Origin: Bacteroidota bacterium
GTDB lineage: Bacteria > Bacteroidota > Bacteroidia > Bacteroidales > Lentimicrobiaceae
Assembly: GCA_023441805.1 (NCBI GenBank)
Contig: JAEZNO010000013.1
Span: forward strand, 1-64,000
DNA length: 64,000 nucleotides
Reading direction: 5' to 3'
Shown piece after piece: positions 27,136-36,319 of this stretch (positions within the stretch are counted from its first letter, which is position 1; the number at the start of each line of letters is the position of its first letter). Under the pieces are notes generated by a model that made no database searches, was not told the DNA's origin, and saw only the letters and a list, made by a program, of their open reading frames with translations. The translations under genes were made by a program, and so were the position numbers.

Positions 27136-27852
27136 TCATTTTAATGTCTTCTGTTCAATGCCCGATTTCTTTACTTCGAGCTTGAACCCTGCACCATGGA
27201 TATTTTGAATACAAACATCTTCATCAAGGCTGAGATACTTACGTAGCTTGGCAATAAAAACATCCATACTGCGTCCGATAAAGTAATCACTATTTCCCCA
27301 AACTTCCTTCTGTGCCTTGTCACGAGGCAACAGATTATTTGAGTGTATACATAAAAGTTTCAGAAGTGCAGCTTCTTTAACGGTAAGATTGCGAGCCTTA
27401 TCCCTAATCACAAGCAACTGGTTTGCCGGATCAAATGTGTATTTACCAATCTGAATTTTACCGGAGTAATCATCCAGGGGTACCCGACATCTCTTGAGTA
27501 TTGCTTCAATTCGTAATGAAAGCTCCTCGCTAATGAAGGGTTTGGTTATATAGTCATCGCAACCGGCCTTGAAACCCTGTATCTTATCTTCATTCTGTCC
27601 TTTTGCAGTCAGGAATATGATTGGTACTTTTTCATTTAACAATCTAATGTCGGCAGCAAGTGTAAATCCATCCTTCTTCGGGAGCATTACATCGAGAATG
27701 CACAAATCGAATGCTTCGGCTACAAACTTGTGATATCCCTCTTCACCATTTGTTGCCCATGTTATTGTATATCCTAACGACTGAAGGTATTCCTCAACCA
27801 GTGATCCCAAGTTTAAATCATCTTCTACTAGTAAAATTCGAGCATTATCCAT
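27136..27852 (-). CDS. rprY: OmpR-family response regulator (RprY-like)
   Basis: 238 residues from ATG 27852. Receiver domain 1-115 with acidic pair Glu10/Asp11-Asp12, phospho-acceptor Asp54 (ILDVMLPKKDG) and Lys in FLTAK. C-terminal winged-helix DNA-binding domain (about 140-232) with the VFIAKLRKYL recognition helix and GAGFKLEV hairpin. Resembles RprY of Bacteroides fragilis. The start overlaps the histidine kinase stop by 8 bp (ATGGATAA), so the two are translationally coupled. The symbol rests on resemblance only. Confidence 0.9.
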   Translation of the reverse strand: MDNARILLVEDDLNLGSLVEEYLQSLGYTITWATNGEEGYHKFVAEAFDLCILDVMLPKKDGFTLAADIRLLNEKVPIIFLTAKGQNEDKIQGFKAGCDDYITKPFISEELSLRIEAILKRCRVPLDDYSGKIQIGKYTFDPANQLLVIRDKARNLTVKEAALLKLLCIHSNNLLPRDKAQKEVWGNSDYFIGRSMDVFIAKLRKYLSLDEDVCIQNIHGAGFKLEVKKSGIEQKTLK

Positions 27853-29137
27853 AAACTTCTGCATTAACATTTAATGGTAAACTAATCTCAAATGTGCTTC
27901 CTCTCCTTGGCGCACTCTTCACAGTGACCTCTCCCTTTAATGCCTCAGTCACAGTCTTTACATAAAATAATCCCAAACCAAATCCTTTCACATCATGCAA
28001 ATTACCAGTAGGAACCCGGTATAGCTTATCAAAGATCATTTTTTGATCTTCCTCACTGATGCCAATTCCATTATCACTAACTGATAGTATAAACTTGTCG
28101 TCAAGGTTTGATGTACGTATTGCAATTTCGGGGATGTTATTATTGTACTTAATGGCATTGTCAAGCAAATTGCATATAATATTCTGGAAGTGCATTAAGT
28201 CAGCGGTAATGTGAAAGTCAACTGCTTCAGGGAAAAACCTGATATTACCGCTTGAAGTCCTGAGTGAAAGTTCAAAGCGGTTAATGCACTGACTTATCAC
28301 ATCATGCGCATTAAAGGTTGAATAATCCATATTAAACACACCCTTCTCAAGCACAGCAATCTGAAGTACCTGCTCTACCTGCTTTTGCATTCTCTGATTC
28401 TCATCAAAGATCATACGGGCGTATTTCTTTGTCTTTTCTTCTGATTTCACACCTTTGGGGTTTAATAACATTTCACTCGCCAAAGAGATTGTTGAAATTG
28501 GCGTTTTGAGTTCATGTGTCATGTTATTAACAAAGTCAGACTTAAGCTCTGATAGTTTCTTTTGTTTAAGAAATGAGAATATCATGAATGAGAAGGCAAA
28601 TACCACCATCCCGACAAGTAACAATGAGATAAACAACCAGGGCAGCAAACGACTCCATAATTTCTCACTCTCATTCGGAAAGTAAACAACTAAACTAACC
28701 TGCTCGGTATTATAGAGGCACGAAAGAGAAACTTGATGTCCCGCACTCAGAAGTTTATTCTTATCATTAATATTCTCACCGGCAATGAATTGTCCTGATT
28801 CAGGATCATATATTCCCCAAACATGTTGTCGCGTAAGTTCTCCTGCATCAAATTCCTGATGAAGTAAGGAATCAATACGAACCGGATTTATCACCGAGAG
28901 TATCTCCATTGTTCGTCTGTCACAGCCATGCCCACAAACATAAGGCTCATTTTCAGGATCAAGATGCTCGTCAAATAAACGGTTAACTATGCTACGTAAG
29001 GTAACACTTACTTTTTTATCAAAAAGCTCCTTTTGTAATTCAAGGGCATTTCGCATCCAATAGAACTGTATGGCTATTATCCCAACCAGTGCGAATGCTG
29101 CCAATGAAATTATTATGGTTACTGATCGCTTTTTCAT
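27845..29137 (-). CDS. rprX: Sensor histidine kinase (RprX-like)
   Basis: 430 residues from ATG 29137. TM1 about 6-27, a periplasmic sensor of about 135 residues containing three cysteines (VCGHGC and SLSC), TM2 about 166-190, then HisKA with phospho-acceptor His208 (MTHELKTP), and HATPase with N-box NLLDNAIKYN, DNGIGI and GFGLGL. Partner of the following response regulator; the pair resembles RprXY, which in Bacteroides affects tetracycline response and NADH dehydrogenase genes. The periplasmic Cys cluster suggests a redox or metal input, an inference only. Confidence 0.92.
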   Translation of the reverse strand: MKKRSVTIIISLAAFALVGIIAIQFYWMRNALELQKELFDKKVSVTLRSIVNRLFDEHLDPENEPYVCGHGCDRRTMEILSVINPVRIDSLLHQEFDAGELTRQHVWGIYDPESGQFIAGENINDKNKLLSAGHQVSLSCLYNTEQVSLVVYFPNESEKLWSRLLPWLFISLLLVGMVVFAFSFMIFSFLKQKKLSELKSDFVNNMTHELKTPISTISLASEMLLNPKGVKSEEKTKKYARMIFDENQRMQKQVEQVLQIAVLEKGVFNMDYSTFNAHDVISQCINRFELSLRTSSGNIRFFPEAVDFHITADLMHFQNIICNLLDNAIKYNNNIPEIAIRTSNLDDKFILSVSDNGIGISEEDQKMIFDKLYRVPTGNLHDVKGFGLGLFYVKTVTEALKGEVTVKSAPRRGSTFEISLPLNVNAEVYG

Positions 29138-29158
29138 TAAAATATTTATTCTCAATCA

Positions 29159-29166
29159 CAAAAGTA
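29159..29166 (-). promoter_or_regulatory. -7 promoter element for the two-component operon
   Basis: Minus-strand TACTTTTG, an exact match, 21 nt before the kinase ATG at 29137. Confidence 0.5.
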
Positions 29167-29260
29167 AGTCAAATTAATGAAGATCAGGTTGCCGGACCAA
29201 CTGTGAGCAGAACAATTTAGTTATTTCATGATGCTATCATTAAACTCCTCAATCCACATG

Positions 29261-29297
29261 AATACAATGAACAAAATAAACATTTGTTCATTGTATT
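29261..29297. repeat. 15-bp perfect inverted repeat
   Basis: Left arm AATACAATGAACAAA (29261-29275), right arm TTTGTTCATTGTATT (29283-29297), 7-nt spacer ATAAACA. There is no following T-run, and it sits between two divergent promoters. It could be an operator for a dimeric regulator or a structured RNA element. Confidence 0.85.
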
Positions 29298-29463
29298 TGG
29301 AATTGTAATAGCCGGTGATTGGTGCTAGTATGTATGACCTCCACTCAAAAAGATCCAAAATTAAGATGTCTTTAATTGCTATTGGTATGCCAACTCTTGA
29401 ATAGGATCAAAAAGAGAACTAATTCAAAACTTAGCTCAATGTAACTGCCATTTCAATTTTCAG

Positions 29464-29471
29464 TAAGTTTG
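29464..29471 (+). promoter_or_regulatory. -7 promoter element for the RlmL-like gene
   Basis: TAAGTTTG, exact match 24 nt before the ATG at 29496; it overlaps the alternative TTG start at 29469. Confidence 0.5.
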
Positions 29472-29495
29472 CCAAAAACGGTAAAAGTTAATCGT

Positions 29496-30671
29496 ATGTG
29501 CCCAATTAATGACCAAATATCTTATCTGGCAAAGTCACCTGCAGGATTGGAAGAAGTATTGGCAGAAGAAATCAGCCAATTAGGTGCTGCTAATGTTGAG
29601 ATTCATAAACGGGCAGTCTCGTTTGAGGGTGATAAGAAACTACTATACGAGGCGAATTACCTTTGTCGTACAGCTTTGAGAATACTGGTGCCTATTAAGC
29701 AATTCAGTTTCAGGAGCGAGGATGAATATTACGACAGGATACGGGCTATCAGCTGGGAGCTTTATATGGATAAAGACCAGACTCTGGCAGTCGATTCAAC
29801 AATCAGTGATTCCATTTTCACTCACTCACATTATGTTTCGCAAAGGACCAAAGATGCTATAGCCGATCGTTTTCGTGACAGAACAGGTGTGAGGCCTTCA
29901 GTTGATTTGGATAATCCTGATTTTCGTATCAACATTCACATTAACCGCGATACCGTAAATGTTTCGCTCGATTCATCAGGCGCTTCTTTACATAAGCGAG
30001 GGTATCATTCAATGAATGCTGAAGCTCCATTGAGTGAAGTGCTTGCTGCCGGTATGATTAAACTGGCCGGTTGGAATGGTGAATCAAATTTCATTGACTG
30101 GATGTGTGGATCGGGTACTCTGCTTATTGAAGCAGCAATGATCGCCATGAATCTGCCGGCCGGACAGTTCAGAAAAGAATATGGCTTCATGAAATGGAGA
30201 GATTTCTCACCCGAAATATGGAAGCAGGTGGTTGAGGAAGCTCTTGAACAACAACATGATACTGAAATTGAAATACTCGGATCAGATATCTCGGCAAAGA
30301 ACCTGAAAGCCGCTGAAGTGAATATCAGGAATGCTTCATTGCATAAAGATATCAGGCTAAAAGTTTCTGATTTCAGAGATGTTCATCCTCCCGAAGGGAA
30401 TGGAGTGCTAATCAGCAATCCACCATATGGTGAAAGAATCAGAGTAGAGGAATTGAATGAGTTCTATAAGGAGATGGGAAATTCATTAAAACGAAACTTT
30501 GAGGGTTATAAGGCATGGCTCATCTCGTCTGACCTGACCGCCCTTAAATTAATCGGTTTAAGGCCTATGCAGAAGAAAATCCTATGGAATGGACAGTTAG
30601 AATGCCGCTTTGTAGGTTTCGATCTTTTCCATGGAAGTAAAAAAGATAAGTTCAGATCTAGTGATCAATAA
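29496..30671 (+). CDS. RlmL/YpsC-like 23S rRNA (guanine-N2)-methyltransferase
   Basis: 391 residues from ATG 29496. N-terminal ferredoxin-like and THUMP domain (about 5-150, starting KSPAGLEEVLAEEI) that binds RNA, then a Rossmann methyltransferase with SFIDWMCGSGTLLIEAA-type motif I, GSDIS motif II and the N-P-P-Y catalytic motif in ISNPPYGERI. Equivalent to the N-terminal half of RlmL, which methylates G2445 of 23S rRNA. The RlmK half is absent, as in Firmicutes YpsC. Methyltransfer site inferred from family only. Confidence 0.9.
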   Translation: MCPINDQISYLAKSPAGLEEVLAEEISQLGAANVEIHKRAVSFEGDKKLLYEANYLCRTALRILVPIKQFSFRSEDEYYDRIRAISWELYMDKDQTLAVDSTISDSIFTHSHYVSQRTKDAIADRFRDRTGVRPSVDLDNPDFRINIHINRDTVNVSLDSSGASLHKRGYHSMNAEAPLSEVLAAGMIKLAGWNGESNFIDWMCGSGTLLIEAAMIAMNLPAGQFRKEYGFMKWRDFSPEIWKQVVEEALEQQHDTEIEILGSDISAKNLKAAEVNIRNASLHKDIRLKVSDFRDVHPPEGNGVLISNPPYGERIRVEELNEFYKEMGNSLKRNFEGYKAWLISSDLTALKLIGLRPMQKKILWNGQLECRFVGFDLFHGSKKDKFRSSDQ

Positions 30672-30825
30672 GAAAAATCTTACCTATACTCTTCAGAATG
30701 TTACCGAGTTAGTTTTTCGTGAACTTAAAAGTTATCAATGTGAATAGAGAACAAAACGGTGAAATATTGAACGCCAGAGCAAGTTTAAAGCTTTCACCGA
30801 GTGAATACTCTAATTAAAATTAACA

Positions 30826-31659
30826 TCATACAGCTCCCCTCCTGAATGTATCACCATCTTCTAACCTTCCCGACTGATATCCTTTCTTGAACCAGGTAGT
30901 ACGCTGTTCAGATGTACCGTGCGTAAAAGCATCAGGAACAATGTAACCCTGCGATTGCATCTGTAGTCGGTCATCACCGACAGCCCCTGCTGCACCGATA
31001 GCTTCAGTAATATCGCCTTGTTCGACTATATTCAGATAATGCTGAGCGTGGTGAGCCCAAACTCCTGCGTAATAATCGGCCTGCAGTTCAAGCATAACTG
31101 TCAGCTTATTAGCCTGAGCCTCACTTACCCTGCTTCTTTGGTCATTAACACTGCCAAGTGTACCCAACAAATTCTGAACATGATGTCCTACCTCATGAGC
31201 TATTACATATGCAATAGCAAAATCCCCAGGAGCACCAAAACGATTCCTTAATTCATCACAGAAGCTCAGGTCAATATAAACACGTTCATCTGCCGAGCAA
31301 TAAAATGGTCCGCTGGCTGAACTGGCCGAACCACAGGCCGACTGAACAGATTGTCGGAACAGTACAAGCTTTGGCTCACGATAAGTCTCACCATATTCAG
31401 CAAATATTTTACCCCAAATCTCTTCAGTATCAGCAAGTACCACAGAAACAAACTGTGCCATTGAGTCCTGTGCCGGAGATTCAACTGCCTGTTGTGAAGA
31501 CTGATCGGTTAATCCGGTAAGCAATTGCGAAGGGTCGCCCCCTAAAAGCCAAACAATTGCTATTACAACTATAGTTCCTATTCCACCTCCGATAATTTTA
31601 CCGCCTCCGCTTCTGCGGTCTTCAACATTGGTGCTGCCTCTTCTGCCAACCCATTTCAT
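30826..31659 (-). CDS. YpfJ/KPN_02809-family neutral zinc metallopeptidase
   Basis: 277 residues. MKWVGRRGSTNVEDRRSGGG is the characteristic N-terminus, then one membrane anchor (about 26-40), and the peptidase core with H155-E-x-x-H159 (AHEVGHHVQN) and a later Glu in ELQADYYAGVW as third ligand. Two cysteines in ACGSASS... and FYCSADERVY could form a disulfide. Function and substrate are unknown in the family. Single gene on the minus strand, diverging from priA. Confidence 0.92.
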   Translation of the reverse strand: MKWVGRRGSTNVEDRRSGGGKIIGGGIGTIVVIAIVWLLGGDPSQLLTGLTDQSSQQAVESPAQDSMAQFVSVVLADTEEIWGKIFAEYGETYREPKLVLFRQSVQSACGSASSASGPFYCSADERVYIDLSFCDELRNRFGAPGDFAIAYVIAHEVGHHVQNLLGTLGSVNDQRSRVSEAQANKLTVMLELQADYYAGVWAHHAQHYLNIVEQGDITEAIGAAGAVGDDRLQMQSQGYIVPDAFTHGTSEQRTTWFKKGYQSGRLEDGDTFRRGAV

Positions 31660-31837
31660 GATTAATTTTTTTTGTGGTTAAAATAATTCTTAGGTAACAA
31701 TAAAAGTAAAAAAAAAATAGAATACCTATTCAACTAAGTAGTATAATCTCTATAATCATCTCAAGGCAATAACTCCATTTATATTGAAATGGTTTCAGAA
31801 GTGATGAAATAATCCATACGTGATTTATGAACTTCTT

Positions 31838-31845
31838 TATCTTTG
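31838..31845 (+). promoter_or_regulatory. -7 promoter element for priA
   Basis: TATCTTTG, exact consensus, 42 nt before the TTG start at 31888. Confidence 0.5.
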
Positions 31846-31887
31846 GATGTGAAACCTGAATTGAAATCTCGTTAATTAAATCCAGTC

Positions 31888-34395
31888 TTGGCTACTACAG
31901 AATATTTAACTCTATTTGCCGAAGTTCTGCTTCCATTGCCGGTTAAAGGATATTTCACTTACCGTATACCTGCCGATCTGATTAATTCAGTAATCCCGGG
32001 TATCAGAGTAGTAGTGCAGTTTGGGTCAAAGAAATTGTATACAGGCCTGGTTCGGCGGTTGACAGACCAGCCTCCAAAGGCAGTTGCAGCAAAATACATA
32101 CTTTCAATTGTAGATCCTGTACCTGTTGTAAATGAAAAGCAATTTCTGTTTTGGGAGTGGATGGCTGACTATTACTTATGCACTGAAGGTGAAGTCATGG
32201 CTGCAGCACTGCCCTCAGCGTATAAGCTGGCAAGTGAAACCAGAATTATTCTTGATCCTGAATATATCCACGACAGCCAAAACCTGAGTGACCAGGAATT
32301 TATGGTTATTGAGGCTTTGGATATCCAGAAGATACTATCCATTTCAGAAATAAGCAGAATAATAGGCATAGCCAAAGTGATTCCACTTCTCAAGACTATG
32401 CTTGAGAAAAAGTACATCAGAGTTGAAGAAGAAATTACTGAACGTTATAAGCCCAGGACTGAGTGGTTTGTGCGATTGACAGAAAAATACTCTGCTGATA
32501 ATTCTTTGCTTAACGAGGAAATGGACAAGCTGACAAAGAAAGCCTATAAGCAGCTTGAACTCCTCATGGCATATTTCAATCAATCAAACTACTTCACAGG
32601 CAAAGTAAAAGAAGTCAGTCGTGCTGACCTGCTTCGCTCTCCTTCACTCACTTCCACACAACTCGACGGGCTAATTAAGAAGGGGATTCTGGAACTTTAT
32701 CAGAGAAATATTAGCAGACTGGAAGGTACTGATTCAACTGATTCAATTGAAAATATAATCTTTACTGAATCGCAGCAAAAAGCCTATGATTCAATAAAGG
32801 AACTGGTTAACAACCCTAAGATCGCCTTACTGAAAGGAGTTACATCAAGCGGTAAGACTGAATTGTATATCAGACTGATTAATGAGGTTATTGCTGGTGG
32901 TCGACAGGTTCTGTATTTGTTACCTGAAATAGCACTTACTTCACAAATCATCCGGCGATTACAGAAATTCTTTGGAAGTGATGTAGGTGTATATCACTCA
33001 AAATACAATGAATTTGAGCGGATAGAGATATGGCACAAGGCAAATGCCTCTATGCTGAAAGAGAGTCAGCAATCGTCGTTTAAAATCCTTCTTGGTGCCC
33101 GTTCGGCACTGTTCCTGCCATATACTAATCTGGGATTAATAATTGTAGATGAAGAGCATGACGGATCATACAAGCAATCAGACCCTGCCCCACGATACAA
33201 TGCGCGTGACAGTGCCATAATGCTTGGACGATTGCATAATGCCAGTGTTTTACTTGGATCTGCTACCCCTTCAATTGAGAGTTACTTTAATGCCGAAGCA
33301 AGCAAATATCAGCTTGTTGAGTTAAATGAACGCTATGGTGGCATTGAAATGCCTGAAGTGAAAATAGTCAACATTAAAGAAGAAACTCGCTTCAAAAGAA
33401 TGAAATCGCATTTCTCGCCTCAGTTGCTTAGTGCTATTGAAACTGCTGTTAAGAATGGTGAACAGGTGATTCTGTTTCAAAACAGAAGGGGCTTCTCATT
33501 ACGTATGGAGTGCGAGAGTTGCAATCATATACCAAGTTGCATAAACTGCGATGTGACCCTTACATACCATAAACAGGCCAATGTCCTGAAATGTCATTAT
33601 TGTGGATACACTCGAACTATTCCTTCAGTCTGTCCTGAATGTGGCAGTCCGGGTATTAAACTACGAGGCTTTGGAACAGAGAAAGTTGAAGAGGAGCTTG
33701 GTATCTTATTCCCCGATCTGCAGATTGCCCGAATGGATCTTGACACCACTCATACTAAAAATGCTTACCATAAGATTATGCTTGATTTCGAGACAAGAAA
33801 AACTGATGTTCTTGTGGGAACTCAAATGGTAACGAAAGGACTTGATTTCGATAATGTGAGTTTAGTAGGGGTACTTAATGCTGACGGTTTATTCAGTTAC
33901 CCTGATTTCAGATCTCTGGAAAGAAGTTATCAAATGCTTGCACAGGTGAGTGGGCGCTCAGGCAGGAAAAATAAACAGGGCCTTGTTTTGATTCAGTCGT
34001 ACAATCCTGCGCATCCTATCCATAAGTGGGTAATCGATAATGATTATACCAATATGTTCAACAAAGTGCTCTCGGACAGGCATAAGTTTCTTTATCCGCC
34101 TTATGTGCGATTAATTGAGATATCGCTCAGGCATAAAAATGAAAAATTGCTGGATAAAGGAGCAGCAAAGCTGGCTCACATGTTAAGGCCCAAATTTACC
34201 GGACGAATGCTTGGACCGGAATATCCTACAGTTTCCCGAATTAAAAACCTGTTTCTTAAAAACATACTTCTGAAGATTGGCAGAGGGACCCAGGGACAGG
34301 AACTAAAGAAAGAAGCGATGCATCAGATTGAGTTATTTAAGCAACTGCAGGATTATAAATCATTCAGGGTGCATATAGATGTTGACCCAATGTAA
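31888..34395 (+). CDS. priA: Primosomal replication restart helicase PriA
   Basis: 835 residues. Restarts stalled forks by binding the 3' DNA end and unwinding, then loading the replisome. N-terminal 3'-DNA binding domain (FAEVLLPLPVKGYFTYRIP), winged helix, helicase with Walker A GVTSSGKTE and DEEH box (IVDEEHDGSYKQ), an eight-Cys zinc module (from CESCNHIPSC to VCPECGS), and C-terminal domain. The start must be TTG 31888: an in-frame TAA lies at 31873-31875 and no ATG occurs before conserved residues. Confidence 0.96.
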   Translation: MATTEYLTLFAEVLLPLPVKGYFTYRIPADLINSVIPGIRVVVQFGSKKLYTGLVRRLTDQPPKAVAAKYILSIVDPVPVVNEKQFLFWEWMADYYLCTEGEVMAAALPSAYKLASETRIILDPEYIHDSQNLSDQEFMVIEALDIQKILSISEISRIIGIAKVIPLLKTMLEKKYIRVEEEITERYKPRTEWFVRLTEKYSADNSLLNEEMDKLTKKAYKQLELLMAYFNQSNYFTGKVKEVSRADLLRSPSLTSTQLDGLIKKGILELYQRNISRLEGTDSTDSIENIIFTESQQKAYDSIKELVNNPKIALLKGVTSSGKTELYIRLINEVIAGGRQVLYLLPEIALTSQIIRRLQKFFGSDVGVYHSKYNEFERIEIWHKANASMLKESQQSSFKILLGARSALFLPYTNLGLIIVDEEHDGSYKQSDPAPRYNARDSAIMLGRLHNASVLLGSATPSIESYFNAEASKYQLVELNERYGGIEMPEVKIVNIKEETRFKRMKSHFSPQLLSAIETAVKNGEQVILFQNRRGFSLRMECESCNHIPSCINCDVTLTYHKQANVLKCHYCGYTRTIPSVCPECGSPGIKLRGFGTEKVEEELGILFPDLQIARMDLDTTHTKNAYHKIMLDFETRKTDVLVGTQMVTKGLDFDNVSLVGVLNADGLFSYPDFRSLERSYQMLAQVSGRSGRKNKQGLVLIQSYNPAHPIHKWVIDNDYTNMFNKVLSDRHKFLYPPYVRLIEISLRHKNEKLLDKGAAKLAHMLRPKFTGRMLGPEYPTVSRIKNLFLKNILLKIGRGTQGQELKKEAMHQIELFKQLQDYKSFRVHIDVDPM

Positions 34396-34443
34396 TATGG
34401 AATAGATAAAGAATATCTAATGTGATGAAGGAAATGAATAGTG

Positions 34444-34740
34444 CTACTTCTTTTCTTCTTCCATTATGATAAAAATATCTTCATTATCCTTTTTAAAGAG
34501 ATATTTCTCACGGGCAAACTTCTCTAGCCGAGCAGAATCCGACAACTCAACAAGAGCAATTGAATCCTTCACAATCTCAGATTTATAGAATTCCTTTTGC
34601 TGCCGTTGCTTATTGAGGGTTCTGCCATACTTCACCTGTGAGATGAAGTTATTCCTGTCGAAAAAAGTGAGCCATACCAAAAAGGCTACCAAGGCTAGCA
34701 GGTATTTGTTATAAAGGAAAGATGGTATTCGCTTAAACAT
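34444..34740 (-). CDS. DivIC/FtsB-like septum formation initiator
   Basis: 98 residues: short basic N-terminus, one membrane span (about 14-30, LLALVAFLVWLTFFD), then a coiled coil (about 36-75) and a C-terminal region (ARLEKFAREKYLFKKDNEDIFII) with the family E-x-x-A-R-E motif. FtsB/DivIC bridges FtsL and FtsQ in the divisome. ATG 34740. It lies 59 bp downstream of the HD gene on the same strand. Confidence 0.88.
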   Translation of the reverse strand: MFKRIPSFLYNKYLLALVAFLVWLTFFDRNNFISQVKYGRTLNKQRQQKEFYKSEIVKDSIALVELSDSARLEKFAREKYLFKKDNEDIFIIMEEEKK

Positions 34741-34799
34741 CTCAGGCCACTTTAGGCAAATATAGTATAAAAACCTCTAACAGATTCGGAGAGTTTAAA

Positions 34800-35360
34800 C
34801 TAAAGACCTAATTCATCAGAAATTTCAGACATTGCATTAATAGCCATTTCTGCAAATTTATCCAGGGGTATTCCGATGAGTTCACATTCCATAATACTCT
34901 CACGTTTTACAGATGCCGCGAAGGCTTTTTCCTTCATCCTCTTGACAACCGATTTCGGTTTAACTGAAGAAACTTTCTTATCAGGATATACCATTGTTGT
35001 GGCTGTGATTAGTCCTGTGATTGTCTCACCGGCAGCCAGAGCATGTTGGAATTCGGTATTCCTATCTATACCTGTAGCCTCTTCATTGTGCATTTTTATT
35101 GCATCAACAACATCAGAATCAACTCCTAACTCAGTAAGAATCCTGGCTGTTTCAAGTGCATGGACCTTGGGATCTGCATGAGTTAATTCAACATCCAGAT
35201 CATGCAGTAAACCTGCCTGAGCCCATTTTTCCTGATCACGACCAAGATGTTTAGCAATAGCTTTCATGACAGCCTCAGAAGCAAGTGAGTGGGCTATCAT
35301 TCTTTCGTTACTGATATATTTATGAAGTAAATTAAGTGCTTCCTCTCTGGGCAATAACAT
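34800..35360 (-). CDS. HDIG-type metal-dependent hydrolase
   Basis: 186 residues with an HD domain: His24 in MIAHSLASEAVM, His53-Asp54 in GLLHDLDVE, His in KMHNEEATG and a late Asp cluster. The family (HDIG domain metalloprotein) resembles small nucleotidases/phosphohydrolases of unknown substrate. It follows the MOSC/MogA gene by 22 bp, so it is probably read from the moeA operon, but nothing ties it to Moco. Confidence 0.82.
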   Translation of the reverse strand: MLLPREEALNLLHKYISNERMIAHSLASEAVMKAIAKHLGRDQEKWAQAGLLHDLDVELTHADPKVHALETARILTELGVDSDVVDAIKMHNEEATGIDRNTEFQHALAAGETITGLITATTMVYPDKKVSSVKPKSVVKRMKEKAFAASVKRESIMECELIGIPLDKFAEMAINAMSEISDELGL

Positions 35361-35382
35361 AGTACAAATCTTTGATTATACC

Positions 35383-36309
35383 TTATTTATGAAGATCTAA
35401 CCCATGAAGCATGTAAATTGAGTGCTTCAGTGTTTTATTGATTTCAGTCATGTATTCTTCAACAGCTTTTACGCTTCCTGGTAATGTATAGACGAGTGTT
35501 TTCCCTATTACCCCGGCTACTCCCCTACTAATCAATGCCGCAGGATTTTTCTCACCATACTTTACACGAATTAACTCCATAATACCTGGTAGTTTCTTAT
35601 CCATAAGGGGTTCAACAACATCAACTGTTATATCCCGCGGACCAATACCTGTACCTCCTGTGGTAAATAAAATATCAATCCCGTCAAGGTCTGACATGAT
35701 TGCTTTTAATGATTGGGCATCATCAGGAATTATGATATTTTCAATGTTAGTAGTCCATTTTAACTCTTCAAATAATTTAGTGAGCATAGACGTCAGCATT
35801 GGACCACTTTTATCAGGATATTCTTTTGCAAAAGCCCGGTCACTCAAAGTGACAATCCTAATTTTGAATTTCTTTGGTACATAAACCACCTTGTCACCTG
35901 CCTTAACAATGCCGTTTTTCAATACTCTGCAAAAAATCCCTTCTTTAGGCATTACGCAATTACCTACTTCCCTATAGATAGCACAACCGTCTCCATGACA
36001 TGATTTTCCTATCTGGGTAACTTCCAATTCTGCATCACCAATCAAAAACCTGTCGAGGGGCCGGGTGTTGAACAGGATAATTCCTGAAGTCGTAATATTT
36101 TCAGCAAACTCGCCGTATGATAGCTCTCTTTTTGCCTGATCCTTAAATTTATCAAAGCTCTCTGTGCCTAATAAGCTTACCTGGCGATGCCATTTTCCGC
36201 TGTGGGCATCACCCTTAACACCAATTTCCGTTAACTCAATATGTGGGACAGGAATCTTTACAGTCCCTTTTTGTTCTGAAATATTAACTGATACAACCTG
36301 TGGTTCCAT
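35383..36309 (-). CDS. MOSC-MogA/MoaB fusion protein for molybdenum cofactor
   Basis: 308 residues in two domains. 1-145 is a MOSC domain, the sulfur-carrier module of Moco sulfurases, with Cys104 and Cys109 (GKSCHGDGC), Cys118 and Cys127. 147-300 is a MogA/MoaB domain with SDRAF and TTGGTGIGPRDIT (217-229), which adenylates molybdopterin before Mo insertion by MoeA. Fusing adenylation to a sulfur or Moco-delivery module is sensible in this operon. Stand-alone and fused forms occur in other anaerobes. Confidence 0.88.
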   Translation of the reverse strand: MEPQVVSVNISEQKGTVKIPVPHIELTEIGVKGDAHSGKWHRQVSLLGTESFDKFKDQAKRELSYGEFAENITTSGIILFNTRPLDRFLIGDAELEVTQIGKSCHGDGCAIYREVGNCVMPKEGIFCRVLKNGIVKAGDKVVYVPKKFKIRIVTLSDRAFAKEYPDKSGPMLTSMLTKLFEELKWTTNIENIIIPDDAQSLKAIMSDLDGIDILFTTGGTGIGPRDITVDVVEPLMDKKLPGIMELIRVKYGEKNPAALISRGVAGVIGKTLVYTLPGSVKAVEEYMTEINKTLKHSIYMLHGLDLHK

Positions 36310-36319
36310 CTAAAGAAAA

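Larger units (their letters stand above)
29138..29495. other. Intergenic region between divergent genes
   Basis: 358 bp between the sensor kinase and the RlmL-like gene. It holds a minus promoter (29159-29166), a 15-bp perfect inverted repeat (29261-29297) and a plus promoter (29464-29471). No coding sequence is visible. Confidence 0.7.
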
